Source of the DNA: Brevundimonas diminuta 470-4
GTDB taxonomy: Bacteria > Pseudomonadota > Alphaproteobacteria > Caulobacterales > Caulobacteraceae
NCBI GenBank assembly: GCA_000318405.1
Contig: KB291769.1
Location: 1-46,158 of the forward strand
Length of the DNA: 46,158 nt
Direction of reading: 5' to 3'
Below are positions 34,976 to 42,283 of this stretch, in pieces (within the stretch, counting starts at the first letter, position 1; each line of letters begins with the position of its first letter). The notes below the pieces were generated by a model. It worked only from the letters and a program-made list of their open reading frames with translations. It had not been told where the DNA came from and searched no databases. The translations under genes were made by a program, and so were the position numbers.

Positions 34976-34988
34976 GTTATTTTATAAC
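34976..34988. promoter_or_regulatory. Candidate Zur box
   Basis: The perfect palindrome GTTATTTTATAAC (5-bp arms, T3 centre) is an AT-rich island in GC-rich DNA, 17 nt upstream of the membrane permease start. It differs from the proteobacterial Zur core GTTATANTATAAC (recalled from the literature) at one central base. Zur represses zinc-import genes when zinc is sufficient. Confidence 0.45.
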
Positions 34989-35154
34989 GGTCGAGAAGAA
35001 TCGGCGAAGAATCTTCGTCCGCGGCGCCACGTCGCGTCTTCTATATAAGGGTTTCGCACTCGCCCCGCGCTTGCATCCCTCATGCATCGCGGCCACAGAG
35101 TCGGCTCAGAACCGGTTTCAGGCGGGTTTTGCCCCCTTGGGCGTCCGTTTCACG

Positions 35155-35182
35155 TTGACTCTTCCGTGACCATCCGTATATG
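35155..35182 (+). promoter_or_regulatory. Sigma-70-like promoter of rplU
   Basis: TTGACT (35155-35160), a 16-nt spacer and TATATG (35177-35182) form a good housekeeping promoter about 70 nt upstream of the rplU start. The rest of the gap 34959-35154 shows no gene. Confidence 0.55.
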
Positions 35183-35193
35183 TCGCCGCTCTT

Positions 35194-35229
35194 CGCCCGC
35201 AGGGTCTCCTGGCGGGCGCATCCATTTTT
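35194..35229 (+). promoter_or_regulatory. Hairpin with T run in the rplU leader (possible attenuator)
   Basis: The stem CGCCCGC / GCGGGCG (35194-35200 with 35212-35218) encloses an 11-nt loop and is followed by T5 at 35225-35229. It lies inside the expected 5' leader. Ribosomal protein operons are often autoregulated through such leaders; whether this one is remains open. Confidence 0.35.
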
Positions 35230-35251
35230 GCGTTCACGCTGAGGCTTCCTA

Positions 35252-35740
35252 ATGTACGCGGTGATCAAGACCGGCGGAAAGCAGTACCGGGTTCAACCGG
35301 GCGATGTGATTGTTGTCGAGAAGATCGACGGCGACGCTGGCGCTGCCGTCAATTTCGGTGAAGTCCTCATGCTGGGCGGCGATAAGGGTGTTACGGTCGG
35401 CGCTCCGCTGATCGACGGCGCCGCTGTCGCAGCCACGCTGATCGAGACCCGTAAGGGCGAGAAGATCAAGATCTTCAAGAAGATCCGTCGTCAGGGCTAT
35501 CGCCGCACGAACGGCCATCGTCAGATGGAATCGGTCCTGCGCATCACCGGCATCGAAGGCGCCGGCGAGAAGGCCAAGTGGGACGGCAAGGTCGAGCTGA
35601 TCACCAAGGCTGAGATCAACGCCCGCGCCCGCGGCCTGGCCCCGCGCGTCGAGGCTGTCGAAGCCGAGGCCCCGAAGGCCAAGAAGGCTCCGGCCAAGAA
35701 GGCCGCCAAGGCTGACGCCGCCGAAGGCGCCGAAGCCTAA
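35252..35740 (+). CDS. rplU: 50S ribosomal protein L21
   Basis: L21 binds 23S rRNA in the large subunit. The core (residues 1-102) is typical: MYAVIKTGGKQYRVQPGD, VLMLGGDKGV, then FKKIRRQGYRRTNGHRQ. The 162-residue protein has about 45 extra C-terminal residues, rich in Ala, Lys and Glu (KAKKAPAKKAAKADAAEGAEA). Such tails occur in some alphaproteobacterial L21 proteins and are probably disordered. Start ATG 35252 follows a GAGG stretch. It is followed by rpmA after a repeat-containing gap, the standard gene order. Confidence 0.97.
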   Translation: MYAVIKTGGKQYRVQPGDVIVVEKIDGDAGAAVNFGEVLMLGGDKGVTVGAPLIDGAAVAATLIETRKGEKIKIFKKIRRQGYRRTNGHRQMESVLRITGIEGAGEKAKWDGKVELITKAEINARARGLAPRVEAVEAEAPKAKKAPAKKAAKADAAEGAEA

Positions 35741-35782
35741 GATTTTCACCGGCGCTGGATCAGCGCCAGTCCCGATTGAGCA

Positions 35783-35861
35783 GCGCGCTCAAGTAGGCCC
35801 AACGGTCGGTAGCGCGCTAAAAAACAGGCGCTCAAGCAGCCCGAACGGGCGGTAGCGCGCC
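35783..35861 (+). repeat. Two REP-like palindromes between rplU and rpmA
   Basis: Unit D (35783-35817) has outer arms GCGCGCT / AGCGCGC around CAAGTAG, an imperfect inner stem and GGTAG. Unit E (35827-35861) has GGCGCT / AGCGCGCC around CAAGCAG, inner stem CCCG-AA-CGGG, and CGGTAG. They share the skeleton of the units inside selO. Confidence 0.7.
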
Positions 35862-35880
35862 AAGGAAGAGGAGCAGCAAG

Positions 35881-36165
35881 ATGGCTCACAAGAAATCTGG
35901 CGGTTCGTCGCGTAACGGCCGCGACTCAGAGTCGAAGCGCCTTGGCGTGAAGAAGTTCGGCGGCGAGCACGTGCTGGCCGGCAACATCCTCGTGCGTCAG
36001 CGCGGCACCAAGTTCCACCCGGGCACGAACGTCGGCCTGGGCCGCGACCACACCCTGTTCGCGACTGTGACCGGCTCGGTGCAGTTCACCACCAAACGCG
36101 GCGGCCGTTGTTACGTGTCGATTCTCCCGGCCAACGACGACGCCCAGGCGATGGCCGCCGAGTAA
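35881..36165 (+). CDS. rpmA: 50S ribosomal protein L27
   Basis: L27 reaches towards the peptidyl-transferase centre and supports tRNA placement. The 94-residue protein starts [20 protein letters not shown], the conserved flexible N-terminus, followed by GVKKFGGE and [15 protein letters not shown] with the bacterial core intact. The strong site GAGGAG precedes the ATG. No Firmicutes-like N-terminal cleavage extension is present. A terminator-like hairpin lies 80 nt after the stop. Confidence 0.97.
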   Translation: MAHKKSGGSSRNGRDSESKRLGVKKFGGEHVLAGNILVRQRGTKFHPGTNVGLGRDHTLFATVTGSVQFTTKRGGRCYVSILPANDDAQAMAAE

Positions 36166-36243
36166 CGCGAAGCCAGGACAGTATTTCCCCGGATCGCGTT
36201 GCTCTCGACAGCAGCCGATCCGGACCAAGGGAAAATATTCCGC

Positions 36244-36279
36244 GGGGAGTCTGGATCACCAGGCTCCCCGTTTGCGTTT
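36244..36279 (+). terminator. Terminator of the rplU-rpmA operon
   Basis: An 11-bp stem (GGGGAG-T-CTGG with CCAG-G-CTCCCC, one T-G pair) and an ATCA loop (36244-36269) are followed by GTTTGCGTTT. A larger imperfect inverted repeat lies just before it (CCGGATCG at 36189 with CGATCCGG at 36216). Confidence 0.55.
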
Positions 36280-36342
36280 CCCCGCCTCGAAAGCCGCCCG
36301 AGCCCTCCAAGGAGGCGGCGCCGAAGACATCGAGGCCGAACC

Positions 36343-36876
36343 ATGTGCGTGATCGAAACCTCTCCCGTCGTCGAGACGCGGCGCCTGCTGCTGCGCGCCC
36401 CCGGCGCCCAGGACGTGTCGCGGATCGCGGCCCTGGCCAATGACCACGACATCGCCCGCATGACCAAGCGGATGCCCCACCCCTTCGGCGTCGACCACGC
36501 CGAGGACTTCGTGCTGCAGGTGGCGTCGCAGGATCCGAAGAAGGCCAACACCTTCCTGATCGAGCACGAGGACCACGGCCCCGTGGGCGTCGTCGGCATG
36601 TTCCATGACGCCGACGCCGTGCCGGAGGCCGGCTACTGGATCGGCCGCGAGTTCTGGGGCCGCGGCTATGCGACCGAGGCGCTGCAAGGCGCTCTGGTCT
36701 GGGCCTCGACGCGATGGAAGCGCCGCGCTCTGATGGCGGGCCACTTCGCCGACAACCCCGCCTCGGGCCGGGTGCTGGAGAAGGCGGGCTTCCTGTATAC
36801 CGGCGAGACCCGCCCGGCCTTCAGCCGCGCGCGGGGCGAGAGCGCCGATACGCGGATGATGGTCTGGCTGGCCTGA
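36343..36876 (+). CDS. GNAT-family N-acetyltransferase
   Basis: This 177-residue acetyl-CoA-dependent transferase is of the RimJ/RimL-like type. The N-terminus has VVETRRLLLRAPGAQDVSRIA, followed by HGPVGVVGMF. The acetyl-CoA pyrophosphate loop appears as GYWIGREFWGRGYATEAL, and the family ending DNPASGRVLEKAGFLYTGETR is present. The likely acceptor is an amino group of a protein or small molecule, unknown here. The ATG at 36343 follows GAGG at about 7 nt; longer open frames run into the terminator region. It probably has its own promoter because a terminator separates it from rpmA. Confidence 0.88.
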   Translation: MCVIETSPVVETRRLLLRAPGAQDVSRIAALANDHDIARMTKRMPHPFGVDHAEDFVLQVASQDPKKANTFLIEHEDHGPVGVVGMFHDADAVPEAGYWIGREFWGRGYATEALQGALVWASTRWKRRALMAGHFADNPASGRVLEKAGFLYTGETRPAFSRARGESADTRMMVWLA

Positions 36877-36943
36877 TAGTGCGCGGATTTCCCGGAGCTT
36901 TTGGTCAACGGCGCAGTTTTTTCACGAAAGCGAAAAAAGCCTG

Positions 36944-36972
36944 TTGACCGCCCCGAGGGTCCCCCCTATTAG
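36944..36972 (+). promoter_or_regulatory. Promoter of tRNA-Leu
   Basis: TTGACC (36944-36949), an exact 17-nt spacer and TATTAG (36967-36972) lie 28 nt upstream of the mature tRNA. This is the best housekeeping-type promoter in the window. Confidence 0.65.
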
Positions 36973-37000
36973 TCCGGCCCTCGGCGGGGCGACCCACCGG

Positions 37001-37087
<87 letters not shown>

Positions 37088-37095
37088 TTTCTCAG

Positions 37096-37130
37096 ACGGC
37101 GCTGTATCCGATGGGATGCGGCGCCGTTTG
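37096..37130 (+). terminator. Terminator after tRNA-Leu
   Basis: ACGGCGC (37096-37102) pairs with GCGCCGT (37121-37127), with an inner near-match GTATCC/GGGATGC, followed by TTTG. It lies 9 nt after the tRNA. Confidence 0.6.
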
Positions 37131-37248
37131 TCATTCCGGCCCTTCCCCTTCCTTTCAATGGCCGCGACAGCAAAGGTCGAGCCTGCGTCCTAGCGATAGC
37201 GCGCGGTTCGTCTATGTTACGGCCTGAACGACTGACGAGTTTGCGCGC

Positions 37249-37863
37249 ATGACGGTTTATTTCCACGAAGGCGACCTGCCCGACGGCCTGGACCTGGGCC
37301 CCGAGGTGGCGATCGATTCCGAGACGATGGGCCTGCGCTTCCGTCGCGATCCGCTGTGCGTGGTGCAGCTGTCGTCGGGCGATGGAAACGCCCACGTCGT
37401 GCGCCTGAGCCGCCCCGACTATGACTGCCCCAACCTGAAGCGTCTGCTGACCGATCCGAAGGTGCTGAAGATCTTCCACTTCGGCCGTTTCGACATCGGC
37501 ATGTTCGAGCTGCATCTGGGCGTCGAGACGCGGCCGGTCTACTGCACCAAGATCGCGTCCAAGCTGGCGCGCACCTATACCGACCGCCACGGCCTGAAGG
37601 ACGTGTCGCGCGAACTGGCCGGGGTCGACATGTCCAAGGCGCAGCAGAGCTCGGACTGGGGCGCGGCCCAACTGAGCCAGGCGCAGCTGGACTACGCCGC
37701 CTCGGACGTTCTCTACCTGCACGTCATCATGAACCGGCTGAACGAGATGCTGGTCCGCGAAGGCCGCATGGAGCTGGCCCAGGCCTGCTTCGACTTCCTG
37801 CCCGTGCGTTCGCGCCTCGACCTGGCCGGTTGGGACGAGATCGACATCTTCGCCCACGCCTAG
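37249..37863 (+). CDS. Ribonuclease D-like 3'-5' exonuclease
   Basis: This is a 204-residue DEDDy exonuclease acting on tRNA or other RNA 3' ends. The catalytic acids are Asp23 and Glu25 in AIDSETMGL, Asp in HFGRFDIGMF (near residue 82), and Tyr/Asp in LDYAASDVLYL near 150. The C-terminal HRDC domains of classical RNase D are absent; this short form is usual in Caulobacterales and Rhizobiales. It starts the conserved block with lptC, beginning 22 nt upstream of it. A link between RNA processing and LPS export is not known; the neighbourhood is simply conserved. Confidence 0.92.
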   Translation: MTVYFHEGDLPDGLDLGPEVAIDSETMGLRFRRDPLCVVQLSSGDGNAHVVRLSRPDYDCPNLKRLLTDPKVLKIFHFGRFDIGMFELHLGVETRPVYCTKIASKLARTYTDRHGLKDVSRELAGVDMSKAQQSSDWGAAQLSQAQLDYAASDVLYLHVIMNRLNEMLVREGRMELAQACFDFLPVRSRLDLAGWDEIDIFAHA

Positions 37864-37885
37864 AAGGATCGGATCTGAAACGCCG

Positions 37886-38548
37886 ATGAGCGAACAGCAC
37901 GCCCAGGACGAGCAGAAGCGCGCCGACGAAGCGCGCGTCGCCCGCGCCGGCGAACGCTGGCGCACGCGCTCGCGGCGGGTGAAGCTGTATCGGCGCGTCC
38001 TGCCTATCGTCATCCTGATGCTGGCGGGCGGCGCCCTGACCTGGACCGTGTTCCGCACCGTCATGTCGGGGGTCGAGCGCAAGGCCAGCGAAAGCCGCGA
38101 GATCCGTCTCGACAATCCGATGTTCCACGGCCAGGACGCGCAGGGACGCTCCTTCGTCATCGGCGCCCAGGGCGCGGTGCGCGACCCGGCGACCGGCCAT
38201 TTCCGCCTGGTCGGCCCCCTGCTGAGGCTGAACCTGGGCGCGCGCAAGACGACGGAGCTGAGCGCCGACGGCGGGACCTATCTGGAAGCCCAGCGCAAGG
38301 TCGTCATCGGCCCGAACGTGAAGATTTCCGATGGCGGCACGGGCTGGGAGCTGACCACGCCCGAAGCCGTGGTGGACACCGACACCGGCGTCGTCACCGG
38401 CGACAAGGGGGTGCAGGGTCGCGGCCCCCTTGGAAGCATCGATGCTTCGTCTTATGCGATCTATGATCAGGGCCAGAGGGTCGTCTTCAACGGCCAGGGC
38501 GAAAACAAGGTAACCGGGACGATCAATCCCGCCGGAGCCGACCGATGA
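37886..38548 (+). CDS. lptC: LPS export protein LptC
   Basis: LptC is anchored in the inner membrane and passes lipopolysaccharide from LptBFG to LptA. The 220-residue protein has a charged cytoplasmic N-terminus (1-33), one membrane helix (RVLPIVILMLAGGALTWTVF), and a beta-jellyroll periplasmic domain with LSADGGTYLEAQRKVVI and GWELTTPEAVVDTDTGVVTGDKGV. The start ATG 37886 follows the RNase D gene by 22 nt. The stop overlaps the lptA start by four bases (ATGA), indicating translational coupling. Confidence 0.9.
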   Translation: MSEQHAQDEQKRADEARVARAGERWRTRSRRVKLYRRVLPIVILMLAGGALTWTVFRTVMSGVERKASESREIRLDNPMFHGQDAQGRSFVIGAQGAVRDPATGHFRLVGPLLRLNLGARKTTELSADGGTYLEAQRKVVIGPNVKISDGGTGWELTTPEAVVDTDTGVVTGDKGVQGRGPLGSIDASSYAIYDQGQRVVFNGQGENKVTGTINPAGADR

Positions 38549-39042
38549 AACTGTCCAAGTCCAAGCTGACGATCGCGGGCGCCGCCCTGCTGACCGCCCT
38601 GATGCTGCCCGCCGTTTCGGGAGCCCAGAACAGCAGCGCCCGCGCCGACGCCAGCCGTCAGCCGGTCCAGTACGGCGCCGACAGCGGGGAATACACGCCC
38701 GACGGCTTCTCGCTTCGCGGCCGGGCCGAGGTGACGCAGGGCGGCAACCGCCTGCGCGCCGACGCGATCCGGGGCTTTACGTCCAATGGCGACCTGAACC
38801 GCATCGAGGCCACCGGCGGCGTCTACTTCGTCACCCCGGACCAGAGCATGAAGGGCGACCGCGCGGTCTACACCCTGAACGACGGCAACGTCGTGGTGAC
38901 CGGCGACGTGATCTTGACCCAGGGCAAGAGCGTGCTGACCGGCAGCCGCCTCGTCTACAACGTCCGCACCGAGACGGCGCGCATCGAGGGCGGCGGCGCC
39001 AACGGCCGCGTCCAGGGCGTCTTCTATCCGCAAGGGAACTGA
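38545..39042 (+). CDS. lptA: LPS transport periplasmic bridge protein LptA
   Basis: This is a 165-residue OstA-like jellyroll protein. A signal peptide (KLTIAGAALLTALMLPAVSGAQ) targets it to the periplasm. The core has EYTPDGFSLRGRAEVTQGGNRLRADAIRG, LNRIEATGGVYFVTPDQSMKGDRAVY and GDVILTQGKSVLTGSRLVYN, the strand pattern through which lipid A slides. It overlaps lptC (ATGA) and precedes lptB by 6 nt, so lptC-lptA-lptB are one operon. Confidence 0.92.
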   Translation: MKLSKSKLTIAGAALLTALMLPAVSGAQNSSARADASRQPVQYGADSGEYTPDGFSLRGRAEVTQGGNRLRADAIRGFTSNGDLNRIEATGGVYFVTPDQSMKGDRAVYTLNDGNVVVTGDVILTQGKSVLTGSRLVYNVRTETARIEGGGANGRVQGVFYPQGN

Positions 39043-39048
39043 GGCGGC

Positions 39049-39849
39049 GTGGCGCGCAAGGAACTTTCAGCCCTGAACCTGGACGGCCCTGTCGTAGAAC
39101 CGACGGCCCAGGCGGTCGAGGACGCGCGCCCGAGGGGTCTGCGCGTCGAGCACATCGCCCGCAGCTTCGGCCAGCGGCAGGTGGTGCGCGATGTCTCGCT
39201 GAACGTCCAGCGCGGCGAAGTCTGCGGCCTGCTGGGACCCAACGGGGCGGGCAAGACGACCTGCTTCTACATGATCACCGGCCTGATCCCCGCCGACAGC
39301 GGCTCCATCTGGCTGGACAATGAGGACATCACCCAGCAGCCCATGTACCAGCGCGCGCGCATGGGCCTGGGCTATCTGGCGCAGGAAGCCTCCATCTTCC
39401 GCGGCATGACGGTCGAGCAGAACGTCAAGGCCGTGGTCGAACTGCGCGAAAAGACCGCCGCCGGCGTTCGCGACGAGACGACCCGCCTGCTGGAGGAGCT
39501 GCGCATCGACCATCTGCGCAACGCCCCGGCCACCGGCCTGTCGGGCGGCGAGCGGCGCCGCGTCGAGATCGCCCGCGCCCTGGCCGCGCGTCCCAGCTTC
39601 ATGCTGCTGGACGAGCCGTTCGCGGGCATCGACCCGCTGGCCATCGCCGATATCCGCCAGGTGATCCGCTATCTGTCGAGCCAGGGCATCGGCGTGCTGA
39701 TCACCGACCACAATGTGCGCGAGACGCTGGACATCATCGACCGCGTCTCGATCATCTCGTCCGGCTCTCTGCTGTTCGAGGGCACGGCTGACGAAGCCGT
39801 CGCCGACGCCGAGGTGCGCCGCGTCTATCTGGGTGAGATGTACGGCTGA
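39049..39849 (+). CDS. lptB: LPS export ATP-binding protein LptB
   Basis: LptB is the ATPase that powers LPS extraction by LptFG. Walker A is GPNGAGKT (63-70), the Q-loop has YLAQEASIFRG, the signature is LSGGERRRVEIARAL, Walker B is FMLLDEPFAGID, and the switch His lies in ITDHNVRETL. The family-specific start of the ABC fold (LRVEHIARSFG) appears only at residue 31, so this protein has about 30 extra N-terminal residues compared with E. coli LptB. That extension may be real, or the start may lie lower; no internal ATG precedes the core. The GTG follows lptA by 6 nt. Confidence 0.93.
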   Translation: MARKELSALNLDGPVVEPTAQAVEDARPRGLRVEHIARSFGQRQVVRDVSLNVQRGEVCGLLGPNGAGKTTCFYMITGLIPADSGSIWLDNEDITQQPMYQRARMGLGYLAQEASIFRGMTVEQNVKAVVELREKTAAGVRDETTRLLEELRIDHLRNAPATGLSGGERRRVEIARALAARPSFMLLDEPFAGIDPLAIADIRQVIRYLSSQGIGVLITDHNVRETLDIIDRVSIISSGSLLFEGTADEAVADAEVRRVYLGEMYG

Positions 39850-39961
39850 GGCCGAGCCGCAGGCTAGGGGGCGACGCCCCGCTCATCCCCCGTTAACGGC
39901 TCTGCGCCATGATCCCAGCAAGAAGCGGGCCAACAGCGCCTGCATGCGGGGTTGAAACGAC

Positions 39962-41479
39962 GTGATCGGTCAGAGGCTGGAGGTCAGACAGGGGCAGGGG
40001 CTGGTCATCACGCCCCAGCTGCAGCAGGCGATCAAGCTGCTGCAACTGTCGAACCTGGAGCTTGAGGCCTTCGTCGAGGCCGAACTGGAACGCAATCCCC
40101 TGCTGCAACGCGACGAGGCCGACGCCGGCGGCGACGCTGCGCCGGAAGCCGCCAACGACGCCGCCCCCGGAGACGGCGGCGAGGCGGAGCTGAGATTCGT
40201 CGAAGGGTCCGACGCCCACGCCCAGAATATCGACGCCGCCTCGGACGATCTGTACGGCGACGCCGCGCCCGGCGAACGGGTCAGCGACCGTCAGGAGGAC
40301 GGCGCCGCCGCCCAGCCCGGCCTCAGCGACTGGTCACGCGCCGGCCCCGGCGGCATGGCCGACGGCGAGGAGCGCGAGCGCCCCGATCATCGCGACCTGA
40401 CCCTGTGGGAGCATCTGCAGGCCCAGGCCTCGGCGGCGGGCCTGTCGCCCGCCGATCACGGCATCGCCCTGACCCTGATCGACGCCACGGACGAAGGCGG
40501 CTATCTGCGCGCCGATCTGGGCGAAATCGCCGAGCGGCTGGGCGTGGACGCCGCCCGCGTGGAAGCGGTCCTGGCCGTCTGCCACGGCTTCGAGCCGACG
40601 GGGGTGATGGCCCGATCGATCGCCGAATGCCTGACGCTGCAACTGATCGAGCGCAACCGCTTCGATCCGGCGATGGGCGCCCTGCTGGAGAATCTGGAGC
40701 TGCTGGCGCGGCGCGACCTGACCGCCCTGCGCAAGGCCTGCGGCGTGGACGCTGAAGACCTGAGCGAGATGATCGCCGAGCTGAAGGCGCTGACGCCGCG
40801 CCCCGGCGCCGGGTTCGGCGGCGAACCGGCGCAGACCGTGGTCCCGGACGTCCATGTGCGGCCGGATCCGGCGGGCGGCTGGCGGGTCGAGCTGAACGCC
40901 GACACCCTGCCCCGCCTGTTGATGGACAAGCGCTATCATTCGGTGATCGCGGCGGGCGCCCGGTCCGATACGGAGAAGACCTTCGTCGCCGACTGCGCCG
41001 CCCAGGCCAGCTGGCTGGTCAAGTCGCTGGACCAGCGCGCCAAGACCATCCTCAAGGTCTCGTCCGAGATCGTGCGCCAGCAGGACGCCTTCCTGGCCTT
41101 CGGCGTCGAATTCCTGCGCCCGCTGACGCTGAAGACGGTGGCGGAAGCCATCGAGATGCACGAATCCACCGTCAGCCGCGTCACCTCGAACAAATACGTC
41201 TCGACCCCGCGCGGGGTGTTCGAGCTGAAATTCTTCTTCACCGCCGCCATCCAGTCCAGCGACGGCGGCGCCGCACATTCGGCCGAAGCGGTGCGCCGCC
41301 GGATAAAGACCATGATCGACGCCGAGGACGCGGACGGCGAGGTGCTGAGCGACGATCGGATCGTCGAAATCCTCAATGAGGCGGGCATCGACATCGCCCG
41401 GCGCACGGTCGCCAAGTATCGGGAAGCCTTGAAAATTCCGTCGTCCGTCCAGCGCCGCCGCCTGCTGAAGACCGCCTGA
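39962..41479 (+). CDS. rpoN: RNA polymerase sigma-54 factor RpoN
   Basis: RpoN directs polymerase to -24/-12 promoters activated by enhancer-binding proteins. The 505-residue protein has the N-terminal Gln-rich region I (LVITPQLQQAIKLLQLSNLELEAFVE), an acidic linker (about 55-130), the core-binding part, the helix-turn-helix region (LKTVAEAIEMHESTVSRVTSNKY), and the C-terminal RpoN box ARRTVAKYRE. The GTG at 39962 begins the conserved region. It lies between the lpt genes and hpf-ptsN, the usual alphaproteobacterial order. In Caulobacterales sigma-54 controls flagellar and stalk genes. Confidence 0.95.
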   Translation: MIGQRLEVRQGQGLVITPQLQQAIKLLQLSNLELEAFVEAELERNPLLQRDEADAGGDAAPEAANDAAPGDGGEAELRFVEGSDAHAQNIDAASDDLYGDAAPGERVSDRQEDGAAAQPGLSDWSRAGPGGMADGEERERPDHRDLTLWEHLQAQASAAGLSPADHGIALTLIDATDEGGYLRADLGEIAERLGVDAARVEAVLAVCHGFEPTGVMARSIAECLTLQLIERNRFDPAMGALLENLELLARRDLTALRKACGVDAEDLSEMIAELKALTPRPGAGFGGEPAQTVVPDVHVRPDPAGGWRVELNADTLPRLLMDKRYHSVIAAGARSDTEKTFVADCAAQASWLVKSLDQRAKTILKVSSEIVRQQDAFLAFGVEFLRPLTLKTVAEAIEMHESTVSRVTSNKYVSTPRGVFELKFFFTAAIQSSDGGAAHSAEAVRRRIKTMIDAEDADGEVLSDDRIVEILNEAGIDIARRTVAKYREALKIPSSVQRRRLLKTA

Positions 41480-41520
41480 TCACGCCCCCGCCAAGCTTCA
41501 CCACAAATCAGTGATCGACG

Positions 41521-41551
41521 TTGACACCAAACGCGGTCCGTCGCGTTGTAT
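41521..41551 (+). promoter_or_regulatory. Candidate promoter overlapping the hpf start
   Basis: A consensus TTGACA (41521-41526) is followed, after 19 nt, by TTGTAT (41546-41551). Transcription would begin at about the ATG at 41556, suggesting a leaderless message. The spacer is longer than ideal. Confidence 0.3.
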
Positions 41552-41555
41552 GGCT

Positions 41556-42203
41556 ATGCAGATACAAGTCAGCGGCAAGCAAGTGGATGTCGGCGAAGCG
41601 CTAGGCTCGCGCATCTCCCAGGAACTCGAAGAGGGCATCGGCAAGTATTTCGCCCGCGGCGCCCAGGACGCCGAGGTCGTGGTCTCCAAGGATCGCCACG
41701 GTTTCCGCGTCGATTGCTGGGTGCGTCTGGCCTCGGGTCAGTCGCTGGTGACGACCGGGTTCGGGGGCGACGCCCAGACCGCTTTCGCCGACAGTCTGGA
41801 CAAGCTTGAGAAGCGGGTCCGCCGCTACAAGCGCCGTCTGAAGGATCACCACATCGGGCCCAAGGGCCTGTCGCCCGAGAAGACCGAGGACGCCGCGCGC
41901 GAAGTCGCCGCCCTGACCATCTTCCGCGATCCCGACTCGGTCGAGGATGAAGAGTTCGGCGACGCGGGCCGTCCGGACGAGCCGCCCCCGGTGGGCATGG
42001 TGATCGCCGAGACCCAGTCCGAGATCCGCACCCTGACCGTGGGTCGCGCCGTGGCCGAACTGGACATGACCGGCTATCCGCTGGTGATGTTCCGCAACGC
42101 CGCCCACGGCGGCCTGGCCGTGGTCTATCGTCGCCCCGACGGCAACGTGGGCTGGATCGACCCGGAGCGCACGGTGAACGGCGCGGCCAAGCGCGTCGGC
42201 TGA
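41556..42203 (+). CDS. hpf: Ribosome hibernation promoting factor, long form
   Basis: This 215-residue protein has an N-terminal ribosome-binding domain (MQIQVSGKQVDVGEALGSRI, KLEKRVRRYKRRLKDHH) and a C-terminal dimerisation domain (MVIAETQSEIRTLTVGRAVAELDMTGYPLVMFRNAAHGGLAVVYRRPDGNVGWI shown in part). Long-form HPF pairs ribosomes into inactive 100S particles in starvation. The ATG at 41556 starts the conserved motif; the reading frame upstream to 41511 looks non-coding and has no ribosome site, and a promoter-like element overlaps the start. Position between rpoN and ptsN is the classic arrangement. Confidence 0.92.
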   Translation: MQIQVSGKQVDVGEALGSRISQELEEGIGKYFARGAQDAEVVVSKDRHGFRVDCWVRLASGQSLVTTGFGGDAQTAFADSLDKLEKRVRRYKRRLKDHHIGPKGLSPEKTEDAAREVAALTIFRDPDSVEDEEFGDAGRPDEPPPVGMVIAETQSEIRTLTVGRAVAELDMTGYPLVMFRNAAHGGLAVVYRRPDGNVGWIDPERTVNGAAKRVG

Positions 42204-42283
42204 GAGAGACTTCCTCTGGAGGGGCGAAGGCGCTATTAGGCCCTCGCCCTTCCGCACATGTCGGGTACCGTTTTGGGGTAGTC

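Noticed and set aside
34768..35169. Open frame in the gap before rplU
   Set aside because: It runs across the permease start, the Zur-like dyad and the rplU promoter, and has no recognisable protein features.
36181..36238. Large imperfect hairpin after rpmA as a riboswitch or small RNA
   Set aside because: The pairing is interrupted and no known aptamer pattern fits; it probably only adds to the terminator region.
37181..37203. A further copy of the AAGCAG/CGATAG repeat before the RNase D gene
   Set aside because: Only the right half (TAGCGATAGCGCGC) matches; no left arm or stem is present, so it is at most a degenerate remnant.
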